Assembly (NCBI RefSeq): GCF_003259195.1
Contig: NZ_QJPK01000002.1
Span: 186,001 to 250,000 of the forward strand
Length of the DNA stretch: 64,000 nt
DNA from: Paracoccus sediminilitoris
Lineage (GTDB): Bacteria > Pseudomonadota > Alphaproteobacteria > Rhodobacterales > Rhodobacteraceae
Reading direction: 5' to 3'
The translations under genes were made by a program, and so were the position numbers. The number at the start of each line of letters is the position of its first letter. The stretch's first letter is position 1. The notes beneath the pieces were generated by a model, which worked only from the letters and a program-made list of their open reading frames with translations, was not told the origin of the DNA and made no database searches. Positions 17,598 to 25,508 of the stretch are shown piece by piece.

Positions 17598-18320
17598 ATG
17601 ACCCCGCCCAAGCTGACCCCCGATGCCGCGCTGTTCCTGGATTTCGACGGTTGCCTGGTCGAAATCGCGGATCGGCCCGATGCGGTGGTGGTGTCCAGCC
17701 AGCTGCGTGACCGTCTGGGGCGTCTGCACGCGATGCTGGACGGTGCGGTCGCGCTGATTTCAGGGCGGGACGTGTCGGCGCTGCGGGGGTTCCTGCCTGA
17801 TTTCGCGGGCATCGTCGCCGGCAGCCACGGGGCCGAGCTGTCCCTGGCCCCAGGCCAGATCCAGTCCGTCCACGACCACGCCTTCGACGCCGCCGCCCTG
17901 CATGCCCGCGCCCACGACCTGGCCCGTCCCCATCCCGCCCTGCTGGTCGAGGAAAAGCCCCATGGCGTCGCCCTGCATTACCGGGCCGATCCGTCCTTGC
18001 AGGATTATGTCGAACGCGTCATGCAGGACATGCTGCAGGACAATCCGGGTCTGATGCTGCAACCGTCCAAGATGGCGCTGGAACTGCGCCCGAATGGCGT
18101 CGGCAAGGACAGCGCCTTGGCCGGCCTGATGCAGCGGGCGCCCTTTGCGGGTCGGATGCCGGTCTTTGCGGGTGACGATCATACCGACGAACCCGCGATG
18201 CAGCAGGCTCAAGCCTTGGGCGGCTATGCCATCAAGGTCGGCGAAGGCCCGACCGCAGCCCGTCACCGCCTCTCTGATCCCGACGCATTGGCCGCCTGGC
18301 TTGATGCATCCCTGACCTGA
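17598..18320 (+). CDS. otsB: Trehalose-6-phosphate phosphatase, OtsB
   Basis: 240 residues, HAD superfamily. It dephosphorylates trehalose-6-phosphate to trehalose, a stress protectant. The nucleophile motif FLDFDGCL holds Asp15 and Asp17; ALISGRDVSALRGFLP, GSHGAEL and the late GDDHTDEPAM motif (residues ~192-200) complete the HAD pattern. The ATG at 17598 is preceded by AAAGGAAAG. otsA starts 18 bases downstream, so the pair forms an operon with phosphatase first. The 94-base gap after cobO contains TTGACC near 17532, a possible -35 box. Confidence 0.94.
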   Translation: MTPPKLTPDAALFLDFDGCLVEIADRPDAVVVSSQLRDRLGRLHAMLDGAVALISGRDVSALRGFLPDFAGIVAGSHGAELSLAPGQIQSVHDHAFDAAALHARAHDLARPHPALLVEEKPHGVALHYRADPSLQDYVERVMQDMLQDNPGLMLQPSKMALELRPNGVGKDSALAGLMQRAPFAGRMPVFAGDDHTDEPAMQQAQALGGYAIKVGEGPTAARHRLSDPDALAAWLDASLT

Positions 18321-18338
18321 ATCCGACAAGGAGCCCTT

Positions 18339-19691
18339 ATGTCCCGCCTGATCGTCGTTTCGAACCGCCTGCCCCTGGGTGAAAACCCGTCCGGCGGCCT
18401 GGTGGTCGCGCTGGAAGATGCCCTGCGCAGTTCGGGCGGCGTCTGGATCGGGTTCTCGGGCGAGGTCACCGAAAATCCGGGCGACAGCCTGCAGGACCAT
18501 CCCGGCGCGCCTTTCCAGCGCCTGTCCTTCGACCTCAATTCCGAAGATCACGAACGGTATTACCTGGGCTATTCGAACTCGATCCTGTGGCCGCTGTGTC
18601 ATGGGCGGCCCGATCTGATGCGCATCAGGCCGGAATTCGTCGATGGCTATCGCCGGGTCAACCGGCGCATCGCGGATCTGATGATCCCGCATCTGCGCGA
18701 TGACGACCGCATCTGGGTGCAGGATTACCACCTGTTCCCGCTGGCCGCCGAATTGCGGGCGCGGGGCGTCACTGCCCCCATCGGTCATTTCCTGCACATC
18801 CCCTTTCCCGGCCCCGCCGATTGTGGTGCGTTGCCCAACCCCCAAGAACTGTTCGACTGGCTGTCCCATTACGACCTGCTGGGCTTTCAGGCCGAACGCG
18901 ATCTGGGGGCCTTTGCCGAAAGCGGGCGGCAGCTGTCGGACATGGACCACATCTCGGATACCGATTTCCGCCTGTCGGGTCGCAGGCTGAAGGCGGGGGT
19001 CTTTCCCATCGGTATCGACGCCGCCGATTTCATCGCCGAGGCCAAGGACGCCCCCGACGAGGACCGCATGCGCAGCCTGACCGGCGCCAAGATGATGATC
19101 GGCGTCGACCGGCTGGATTATTCCAAGGGCATCCCGCACCGGTTCCGCGCCTATCAGCTGTTGCTGGAAAAGATCCCCGACCTGCATGAGAAGATCTCTT
19201 TCCTGCAGATCGCGCCGCCCACCCGCGGCGAGGTCGAGGCCTATCAGGACATCCGCGAGGAGACCGAGCATCTGGCGGGGCGCATCAACGGGCAATTCGC
19301 CAGCCTGAACTGGACCCCGATCCGCTTCATCCACCGTTCGATGCCGCGCCATGTGCTGGCGGGGCTGTATCGGCAGGCGCGGATCGGGCTGGTCACGCCC
19401 CTGGCCGACGGCATGAACCTGGTCGCCAAGGAATACGTGGCGGCCCAGGACCCCGACGATCCGGGCGTTCTGGTCCTGTCGCGCTTTGCCGGCGCGGCCG
19501 AGACGATGGAAGAGGCGCTGATCATCAATCCCCATGACCCCAGCGATACGGCGGGTGCCATGGCCCAGGCTATGCGGATGACGCTGGAGGAGCGGCGCGA
19601 ACGTCATTCCCGGCTGCTGAAGGGCGTCGTCGAACAGGACATCGCCTGGTGGTCGCGCGCCTATCTGACGACCTTGGATCAGGCCAGCTGA
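18339..19691 (+). CDS. otsA: Trehalose-6-phosphate synthase, OtsA
   Basis: 450 residues, GT20 family. It joins glucose from UDP-glucose to glucose-6-phosphate. The N-terminus RLIVVSNRLPLGE is typical; GFSGEV, YYLGYSNSILWPL, WVQDYHLFPLAAELR, GHFLHIPFPG, IGVDRLDYSKGIPHRFRAY and PLADGMNLVAKEYVAAQ are the standard GT20 blocks in order. Length agrees with bacterial OtsA. It is the second gene of the otsBA operon. A hairpin-rich region with a probable terminator and a possible small RNA follows. Confidence 0.95.
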   Translation: MSRLIVVSNRLPLGENPSGGLVVALEDALRSSGGVWIGFSGEVTENPGDSLQDHPGAPFQRLSFDLNSEDHERYYLGYSNSILWPLCHGRPDLMRIRPEFVDGYRRVNRRIADLMIPHLRDDDRIWVQDYHLFPLAAELRARGVTAPIGHFLHIPFPGPADCGALPNPQELFDWLSHYDLLGFQAERDLGAFAESGRQLSDMDHISDTDFRLSGRRLKAGVFPIGIDAADFIAEAKDAPDEDRMRSLTGAKMMIGVDRLDYSKGIPHRFRAYQLLLEKIPDLHEKISFLQIAPPTRGEVEAYQDIREETEHLAGRINGQFASLNWTPIRFIHRSMPRHVLAGLYRQARIGLVTPLADGMNLVAKEYVAAQDPDDPGVLVLSRFAGAAETMEEALIINPHDPSDTAGAMAQAMRMTLEERRERHSRLLKGVVEQDIAWWSRAYLTTLDQAS

Positions 19692-19745
19692 GCGCCATTT
19701 CGAATCGATTTCAGGGCGGGAACAGCCGAAGCCTGCCTGTTTGCT

Positions 19746-19769
19746 GGGCAGGGTAGGGAAATCCTGCCC
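19746..19769 (+). terminator. Weak hairpin downstream of otsA
   Basis: GGGCAGG (19746-19752) and CCTGCCC (19763-19769) form a 7-bp stem with a 10-base loop, 55 bases after the otsA stop. There is no T-tract, so it may be an mRNA 3'-end stabiliser instead of a terminator. Confidence 0.35.
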
Positions 19770-19839
19770 TGTGAATGCCCAACCCCCTGAGCGCGTTGCC
19801 GCGCTGCGGCGTCAGGGCGTGACGCGGGGGCGTGGCCCG

Positions 19840-19966
19840 TGCATCCTGAAGTTACGAAGCACGGATTGCTTCAGGCGCTCCTCCTCCTCCGGTCCGGCAA
19901 CGGACCAAGCCAAGGCCGTCATTCCCGCCGCTCCTCCTCCTCCCGGCGGTCGGGAATGACGGTTTT
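19840..19966 (+). ncRNA. Candidate anti-Shine-Dalgarno small RNA (CcsR/alpha-r14-like)
   Basis: The otsA-aroQ gap carries two CTCCTCCTCCTCC tracts (19878-19890 and 19931-19944), the second containing an exact CCTCCTCCC. The order is: a 7-bp stem CCTGAAG/CTTCAGG (19845-19875), the first tract, a GGTCCG-GCAA-CGGACC hairpin with a GNRA-type loop (19891-19906), then a 12-bp stem whose loop displays the second tract, ending in TTTT (19963-19966). CCUCCUCCC tracts in loops, the last being a terminator, characterise the alphaproteobacterial CcsR/alpha-r14 ('cuckoo') RNAs. The 5' end and promoter were not found; processing from the otsBA transcript is possible. Confidence 0.45.
19916..19966 (+). terminator. 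Intrinsic terminator after otsA / candidate sRNA
   Basis: Perfect 12-bp stem CCGTCATTCCCG (19916-19927) and CGGGAATGACGG (19951-19962) followed by TTTT. The stem ends 8 bases from the aroQ stop on the other strand, so it could also help terminate aroQ transcription. Confidence 0.75.
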
Positions 19967-19970
19967 CGCG

Positions 19971-20399
19971 TCAGTCGATCAGCGACACCACGTGACGCAC
20001 CGCCGCCGCATAGCCGCACACGCCCAAACCCGCGATCACCCCATCCGCCCGCATCGAGACATAGGAATGGTGGCGGAACGCTTCGCGCTTGTGGACCTGG
20101 CTGATATGGATCTCGATCACAGGGCCCTCGAAGGCGTTCAGCGCATCCAGCACCGCGACCGAGGTATGGGTCAGCGCCGCCGGGTTGATGACGATGGCCG
20201 CGCCGTCCTGGCGCGCCTCGTGGATCCAGTCGATGATCTGGCCTTCCCAGTTTGATTGCAGAAAGCGGATCTTGTGGGGGCCGGCGGCGTCGCGGCACAG
20301 ATCCTCGACATCGGACAAGGTGGTGCCGCCATAGATCTCGGGCTGGCGCTGCCCCAGAAGGTTCAGGTTCGGGCCGTTCAGGACATAGATCAGCGACAT
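19971..20399 (-). CDS. aroQ: Type II 3-dehydroquinate dehydratase, AroQ
   Basis: 142 residues. It converts 3-dehydroquinate to 3-dehydroshikimate in aromatic amino acid synthesis. [24 protein letters not shown] contains the catalytic arginine/tyrosine region of the type II family; [32 protein letters not shown] and [21 protein letters not shown] (in pieces) are the remaining signature blocks. The ATG at 20399 was chosen over the upstream in-frame codon because the family fold begins there. It lies 51 bases downstream of the asparaginase gene and may be transcribed with it. Confidence 0.95.
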   Translation of the reverse strand: MSLIYVLNGPNLNLLGQRQPEIYGGTTLSDVEDLCRDAAGPHKIRFLQSNWEGQIIDWIHEARQDGAAIVINPAALTHTSVAVLDALNAFEGPVIEIHISQVHKREAFRHHSYVSMRADGVIAGLGVCGYAAAVRHVVSLID

Positions 20400-20450
20400 G
20401 GGTTTTCCTTGGCAGATGATGCCCCTTGCTAACAACCGGGGCGCGTCCTG

Positions 20451-21926
20451 TCAGCCCTGAACGGGCGCGGCGATGACATCCGGGCGCTGCCCCGTCGGGT
20501 CGATCAGGATCAGGCGTGCGGGGTGGGCCGCCACCGCGATCCGCGCATGCGGATCGGCCTGCGGGCCGGCCCATGCGGGCGATCCGTCGGGCGCGATCAG
20601 TACCAGCCGGTCGCCCTGCATCTGCAACCGCCCCGCCGCGCCCGCGCGCCACAGGAACCGGTCGCCATCCCGCAGGACTGGCCCTTGGTCGGGGTCGTTC
20701 ACAAGCGTCACGGGGCCGTCCACCGCGCGCAGCGCTTGTCCCGGCCACAGCGGCCCCGTGCTGCAATCGGGGGCGGCGCATTCCCCCGCCAGGCTGCGCT
20801 GCATCAGCGCCCGCAGCGTGGCGCGGTCCCATCCGTGGTGATCGGCGGCGGCGGACAGCACGGTCAGCTTGGCCAGCGCCGCGACCGGCGTCAGGTCGGC
20901 ACAACCGATGGCGCCCGTATCGGCGATCCAGGCGCCGGCGGCATAGTGGAAGGCCCCCACGGACCCCGCCATCACGCGGCTGGCGATGACGGTGACGGCA
21001 TCGGCCGCCTGCGCCGCCTCCAGCGCCGCGCGCGTGGCGGGGCTGGTGGGGATGTTGCCCTCGCCGAAGCCCTGCAGGATCAGCCCGGTCGCGCCGGATG
21101 ACAGGGCGGCGTCGATCAGCTGGCCCATCAGCGGTCCTGCGGCGGGCACGGCGGGGATCTGGGCGACGCCCTGCGCGTCGATCCGGTCTGCCACCGCCTG
21201 CAGCTGGGCGCGGACCAGCGTCATCGCGGCGGGGTCGTCCAGCGCCTGCGCGGGCCGGGCCGGGCCGCGCAGGGGTTTGGCGGCGCCGTGCCAGCAGCCG
21301 ATCCCGGCATGGGCCAGCGGTGGCAGATGCGGGCTGTCGAAACCGGCAAATTCGGTGGTCGATGATTTCAGCGCGCGGTTGCCGCGCAGCAGCCTGCCGT
21401 CGAAGAACAGCGCCACCTCGGGCAGGCGCAGCCGGGCCGTGGACAGCGCCCCCGCCAGGTTGCCAAGCGCATCGCTGGCCGCGTTCAGCGCCAGCCCGTC
21501 GGCGGTCTGCACGAACAGCGGCAGCTGCGATCCGGTCAGGATGACCGGCTTGGACAGCACGGCCCGTGCCCGCCCTTGCCCGTCCGCGACATTCAGCAGA
21601 AAAGACAGCGCCGCCGCCGAATAATCCATCGTGTCCGTGCCGTGCAAGATCACGAAGCCGTCGTGGTCGTCATAGAGATCCAGCAGCCGCGCGGCCATGC
21701 GGCACCAGTCGCGGGGGCGCAGATCGGTGCTGTCCAGCGTGCCGGGGCCGTCATCGGAAAAGCGCAGCACGGTGTCGAAATGCACCGTCACCCCTTGCAG
21801 GCTGGCGGCCAGCGACGGGCCCAGCAGATGCTGCGCGGCCTGCGCGAATTGCCCCGCGGACATGGGGGCCAACGGCGATCCCGTGCAGGCGATGGTACCG
21901 CCGGTGTTGATGACGCAGATCCGCAT
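20451..21926 (-). CDS. Asparaginase with C-terminal lectin-like extension
   Basis: 491 residues. The N-terminal ~330 residues are a type I/II L-asparaginase: the first catalytic Thr lies in CVINTGGTIACTG and the second motif is VILHGTDTMDYSAAAL; PVILTGSQLP and LILQGFGEGNIP follow. It would hydrolyse asparagine (perhaps glutamine) to the acid and ammonia. The protein is ~150 residues longer than usual. Residues ~391-491 (WPGQALRA, FLWRAGAAGRLQMQGDRLVLIAPDGSPAWAG) recall the repeats of bulb-type (B-lectin) domains, a weak match by eye. No signal peptide, so probably cytoplasmic. The ATG at 21926 begins MRICVINTGG. Confidence 0.88.
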   Translation of the reverse strand: MRICVINTGGTIACTGSPLAPMSAGQFAQAAQHLLGPSLAASLQGVTVHFDTVLRFSDDGPGTLDSTDLRPRDWCRMAARLLDLYDDHDGFVILHGTDTMDYSAAALSFLLNVADGQGRARAVLSKPVILTGSQLPLFVQTADGLALNAASDALGNLAGALSTARLRLPEVALFFDGRLLRGNRALKSSTTEFAGFDSPHLPPLAHAGIGCWHGAAKPLRGPARPAQALDDPAAMTLVRAQLQAVADRIDAQGVAQIPAVPAAGPLMGQLIDAALSSGATGLILQGFGEGNIPTSPATRAALEAAQAADAVTVIASRVMAGSVGAFHYAAGAWIADTGAIGCADLTPVAALAKLTVLSAAADHHGWDRATLRALMQRSLAGECAAPDCSTGPLWPGQALRAVDGPVTLVNDPDQGPVLRDGDRFLWRAGAAGRLQMQGDRLVLIAPDGSPAWAGPQADPHARIAVAAHPARLILIDPTGQRPDVIAAPVQG

Positions 21927-22002
21927 GATGCCCCCTTGATGATCCCCGCACCCTATAGGGCGGGACAGGGGGCGCGATCCAGCCCCTTGGCCCCGCCTCG
22001 CC

Positions 22003-22548
22003 TCAGAACCCCTTGTGAGTTTCCAGGAAGATCGCTTCCTCGGGGGTGCTGTCGCGGCCCAGCACGGCGTTGCGGTGCGGAAAGCGGCCGAAGCGCTCGA
22101 CGATGTCGCGATGTTCGCGCGCGAAATGCAGCGAATGCTGGTTTCCCAGATCCTCGTACAGACGGACCGAGGTTGTCTGGTCGGCCAGATCCTCGGAATG
22201 CATGAAGGGCAGATAGAAGAACTGGCGGCGGGTCGGGTCCTGCGCCTGGTCATGGCCCAATTCCAGCGCCTTGCGGGCATGGTCCAGCGCGATGCGGTTG
22301 CTTTCGAAGCTGCGAGGCGATCCGCGGAACATGTTGCGCGGGAATTGGTCCAGCACGATGCACAGGGCCAGCGCGCTGTCGGTATCCTTGATCCAACCGT
22401 CCAGCTGTCCCTCATGGGCGGCCTGATAGGTATCGGCGAAACGCTGGCTGATCTGCGTGTCGATCTGGTCCGACTTGGCGAACCAATACGGCTGCATCTG
22501 GCCCGAAAACCAGAAATCCAGAACCTCGGCTGCGGTGGTGACGGTCAT
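22003..22548 (-). CDS. DUF924 family protein
   Basis: 181 residues with the DUF924 layout: VLDFWFSGQ near the N-terminus, WFAKSDQIDTQISQRF, ALCIVLDQFPRNMFRG, FFYLPFMHSEDLADQ and a C-terminal RNAVLGRDSTPEEAIFL. The family is alpha-helical with TPR-like character and has no assigned activity. The ATG at 22548 has a GGAGAAG ribosome site; longer forms would read through the divergent promoter region. Asparaginase lies 76 bases downstream on the same strand. The 167-base gap to the divergent MhqO-MhqD gene shows no operator I could identify. Confidence 0.85.
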   Translation of the reverse strand: MTVTTAAEVLDFWFSGQMQPYWFAKSDQIDTQISQRFADTYQAAHEGQLDGWIKDTDSALALCIVLDQFPRNMFRGSPRSFESNRIALDHARKALELGHDQAQDPTRRQFFYLPFMHSEDLADQTTSVRLYEDLGNQHSLHFAREHRDIVERFGRFPHRNAVLGRDSTPEEAIFLETHKGF

Positions 22549-22715
22549 GGTCTTCTCCTGCTGTCTTTGGGACGTCATGGCAGGGTGGGCCGTCCGGGGC
22601 GGCACGGCAAGGCGCTTGGCGTTCGCGCAGGCAGAACGCGGGGTTCGCTGCAGGACGGGCTGGCGCGAACGGGACGCGCGGCGCATCTTGCAGGGCAAGG
22701 AAAGGAAGGTGTCCC

Positions 22716-24296
22716 ATGACAACCGGACTTCATCACGTCACGGCCATCACGCGCAACGTGCAGGCCAATGTTGATTTCTGGATGGGCTTTCTGGGCCTGT
22801 CCCTGGTCAAGCAGACGGCGGGGTTCGAAGACGCCGCCCAGCTGCATTTGTTCTATGGCGATGCGCAGGGCCGTCCCGGCACGCTGGTCAGCTTTCTGGT
22901 CTGGCAGGACGGGGCCGCCGGTCGCGTGGGCCATGGCCAGGTGGCCGAGATCGCGCTGGCCGTGCCGCGCCTGCGGATGGGCGACTGGCTGACCCGCGCG
23001 CTGCAGCATGGCATCACGGTGCAGGGCCCCCTGCGGCACCTGGGCGACACGGTGCTGCGGTTGAAGGATCCCGACGGCATCATGGTCACGCTGGTCGGGC
23101 GCGATCTGCCCGATGACGGGTGGCCTGCCGCGCCGGTGCGCCTGGCCGGGGTGACGCTGTGGTCGGAAGACCCCGCCGCCACCGCCGCCTTTCTGGGCCC
23201 CTTCGGTTATCACCGCGGGATGGTGGGCGAGGGGATCACGCGGCTGGTTTCGGACAGCGACCACTTGGATATCCGCGATGCGGGCGGCTTCGTGCCGGGC
23301 ATTCCGGGCACGGGGATGATCGACCATGTCGCCCTGCGGATGCCCGATGTCGATGCCATCCGTGCCCATCAGGCGCGGTTGGCGGACACGACGCTGCATG
23401 ACCGGCGGTATTTCACCTCGCTTTACGTGCGCGAACCGGCCGGCACTCTAATCGAGCTGGCCACCGACGGCCCCGGCATGGCCGTGGACGAAGACCGCCC
23501 CGGCAGCACCCTGATGGTGCCGCCACATTTCGACGATACCATCGACCTGCGGCTGCACTTGCCGCAATTCGCCCGCCCGGGCGAGGAAAGGACCCCCATG
23601 CGCGATCTGCCCTTCACCCACCGCCTGCACCAGCCCGAGGACCCCGATGGCAGCGCCATGATCCTGCTGCACGGCACTGGCGGGTCGGAAACCGACCTGA
23701 TGCCGCTGGCTCATCGCATCGCCCCGCGCGCCCGCCTGCTGGGCCTGCGCGGCCGATCGACCGAGGAAGGCGTGGCGCGGTTTTTCCGCCGCCTGTCTAT
23801 GGATCGCTTCGACCAGGATGACATCCGCGCCGAGGCCGCGGCCTTTGCCGAATTCTGGACGGGTGCCATCGCCAGCTATGGGTTGGACCCGGCGCGGCTG
23901 ACGGTTCTGGGCTATTCCAACGGCGCGAATTTCGCGGCTGCGGTGATGGGGTTGCATCCGGGGCTGATCCGGCGCGCGATCCTGCTGCGGCCCATGCTGG
24001 CGCTGCAGGACCCGCCCTCGGTCGATCTGACTGGGGTGCAGGTCCTGGGGTTGCAGGGTGCGCGCGATCCCTATGGGATCCATGCGCCCGCCCTGCAGGC
24101 GTGGCTGGACAGCACCGGCGCAGAGGCGCGGATGCTGCGCGTCGATGCGGGACATGAACTGGCCGCAGAGGACCTGCGGCTGGCCAGCGAATGGCTGGCC
24201 AGCCTGCTGGCCTCAGATCATGCGAAAGCTGGTGCCCCAAGGGTCGGTCAGAACCTCTCCGGCGCGGTCGGGGGCGGCGACGACGATCTGCACTAG
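22716..24296 (+). CDS. MhqO-MhqD fusion: ring-cleaving dioxygenase plus alpha/beta hydrolase
   Basis: 526 residues with two enzymes in one chain. Residues ~1-290 are a two-module vicinal-oxygen-chelate dioxygenase ([66 protein letters not shown] in pieces), like Bacillus MhqO. Residues ~295-505 are an MhqD-type hydrolase: LLHGTGGSETDLMPLA, LRGRSTEEGVARFFRRL, the nucleophile GYSNGANFAA, the acid GARDPYG and the histidine GHELA. In Bacillus these are separate genes of an operon induced by quinones. Here they probably cleave and hydrolyse quinol-type compounds. The 3' end overlaps the catE-like gene by 84 bases, making the last ~28 residues atypical. Confidence 0.87.
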   Translation: MTTGLHHVTAITRNVQANVDFWMGFLGLSLVKQTAGFEDAAQLHLFYGDAQGRPGTLVSFLVWQDGAAGRVGHGQVAEIALAVPRLRMGDWLTRALQHGITVQGPLRHLGDTVLRLKDPDGIMVTLVGRDLPDDGWPAAPVRLAGVTLWSEDPAATAAFLGPFGYHRGMVGEGITRLVSDSDHLDIRDAGGFVPGIPGTGMIDHVALRMPDVDAIRAHQARLADTTLHDRRYFTSLYVREPAGTLIELATDGPGMAVDEDRPGSTLMVPPHFDDTIDLRLHLPQFARPGEERTPMRDLPFTHRLHQPEDPDGSAMILLHGTGGSETDLMPLAHRIAPRARLLGLRGRSTEEGVARFFRRLSMDRFDQDDIRAEAAAFAEFWTGAIASYGLDPARLTVLGYSNGANFAAAVMGLHPGLIRRAILLRPMLALQDPPSVDLTGVQVLGLQGARDPYGIHAPALQAWLDSTGAEARMLRVDAGHELAAEDLRLASEWLASLLASDHAKAGAPRVGQNLSGAVGGGDDDLH

Positions 24297-24977
24297 GCCC
24301 GCCATGCGCGGATCGCGGGGGCCTGCGCCCCCGCTGTTCCAGGCATTGACCGCCAGATGGTGGTGATAACCGTTCCAGCCGAACCAGGCGGCATCGGGGG
24401 CATCGAAGCTGCGCGTCAGGCCCAGATCCCCTGTCATGAAGCGACCGGCCAGATCGACATCGCCCACCTGCAGGTGGACATGCCCGATGCCGGTCCCCAG
24501 GGGCGCACCCTGCCAGCTGTCGGTGGTGTGCTGGGACAGCGCGAACAGGTCCAGCCGCCGGGTCGTCATCTGCACCCGGTCGCCGGTCCGCTGCCAGTCG
24601 CTCTCGGGGCGGTCGCGATAGATCTCGATGCCGTTGCCCTCGGGGTCGGTCAGGTACAGCGCCTCGCTGACGCCGTGATCCGAGGCGCCCGACAGCCGCA
24701 GCCCGATATCGGCCGCGTGGCGCAGCCAGCGCGACAGATCGGCCCGCGACGGCAGCAGGAAGGCGGTGTGGTACAGTCCCGCCTGCGCGGGGTCGGCGGG
24801 GATCGCGTCGGGGTCGGACAGCAGCGTGACCAGCACGTTGCCGCCCACCCCCAGCTGCAGGCTGTCCCCGTCGCGGCCCATGACCCGCAGGCCGATGGCA
24901 TTTTCATAGAAGGCGGTCATGGCGGGCAGGTCGCGGACCCGCAGAACAACCTGTTCGATGGTGCGCTTGGGGGACAT
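24213..24977 (-). CDS. CatE-like catechol-2,3-dioxygenase (VOC family)
   Basis: 254 residues, two VOC modules. GLYHTAFLLPSRADL, HGVSEALYLTDPEGNGIEIYRDRP (in pieces), GIGHVHLQVGDVDLAGRF and WNGYHHHLAVNAW match Bacillus CatE closely and supply the metal ligands (His, His, Glu). The enzyme is expected to cleave catechol extradiolically. The ATG at 24977 begins MSPKRTIEQVVLRVRDL; the frame extends upstream but only into the DoxX gene end. It follows the DoxX gene by 10 bases, reproducing the catD-catE order of Bacillus, and converges with the MhqO-MhqD fusion. Confidence 0.87.
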   Translation of the reverse strand: MSPKRTIEQVVLRVRDLPAMTAFYENAIGLRVMGRDGDSLQLGVGGNVLVTLLSDPDAIPADPAQAGLYHTAFLLPSRADLSRWLRHAADIGLRLSGASDHGVSEALYLTDPEGNGIEIYRDRPESDWQRTGDRVQMTTRRLDLFALSQHTTDSWQGAPLGTGIGHVHLQVGDVDLAGRFMTGDLGLTRSFDAPDAAWFGWNGYHHHLAVNAWNSGGAGPRDPRMAGLVQIVVAAPDRAGEVLTDPWGTSFRMI

Positions 24978-24987
24978 GAGGTGGACC

Positions 24988-25398
24988 CTACTTGTTGCTG
25001 ATGGCGGCGGCACCCGGACCGATCAGCGCCTGAACGATCAGCGCGATGGCCCAGAAAGCAGGATATTCCCATCCGCCGCCCTGATTGTTGAAGAAGAAAC
25101 CGTTGGCGCCATGCGAAAAGATGATGGTGCCCAGCATCAGCGGCACCAGGGCCAGCGCCACCACGCGGACCTGCAGCCCGATGATCAGGGCGATCCCGCC
25201 CAGCAGTTCCGCCGCGATGGTCAGATAGGCCAGGAAACCTGGCAGGCCGATCGAGCCGAAGTATTGCGCTGTGCCGGCGGGGGTGAAGACAAAGACCTTC
25301 AGACCCGCATGGACCAGAAACAGGACCCCAAGCGTCACGCGCAGGATCAGCGCGGCTAGGTCGGGGTTGCGAAGACGGTCAATCTGGGTGGCAAGCAT
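24988..25398 (-). CDS. DoxX family membrane protein (CatD/MhqP-like)
   Basis: 136 residues with four hydrophobic helices (ILRVTLGVLFLVHAGLKV, ILAELLGGIALIIGLQ-type segment near residues 55-80, LALVPLMLGTIIF and the FWAIALIVQALIG end). DoxX proteins are found with dioxygenases and quinone-stress genes; CatD and MhqP of Bacillus belong to this family. It directly precedes the CatE-like gene. The 110-base gap upstream, after the LysR gene, could contain an internal promoter, as TTGATT is visible near 25490 on the minus strand, but no clear -10 was found. Its biochemical role is not defined. Confidence 0.85.
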   Translation of the reverse strand: MLATQIDRLRNPDLAALILRVTLGVLFLVHAGLKVFVFTPAGTAQYFGSIGLPGFLAYLTIAAELLGGIALIIGLQVRVVALALVPLMLGTIIFSHGANGFFFNNQGGGWEYPAFWAIALIVQALIGPGAAAISNK

Positions 25399-25508
25399 CG
25401 GTCTGTCCTTTCGGGCCCGTCAGGGGCCTGTGTCTGGCCCCCGATATGGATCATGACGATCCCCGCGATAATCCGGCCCTTGGGAAGAAGATTTGTGCCG
25501 TATCGGAA

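Noticed and set aside
19876..19944. CTC/CCT triplet tracts as plain microsatellites
   Set aside because: Considered, but the two tracts are placed between and within defined stems and the second lies in a terminator loop, so a small-RNA explanation was preferred.
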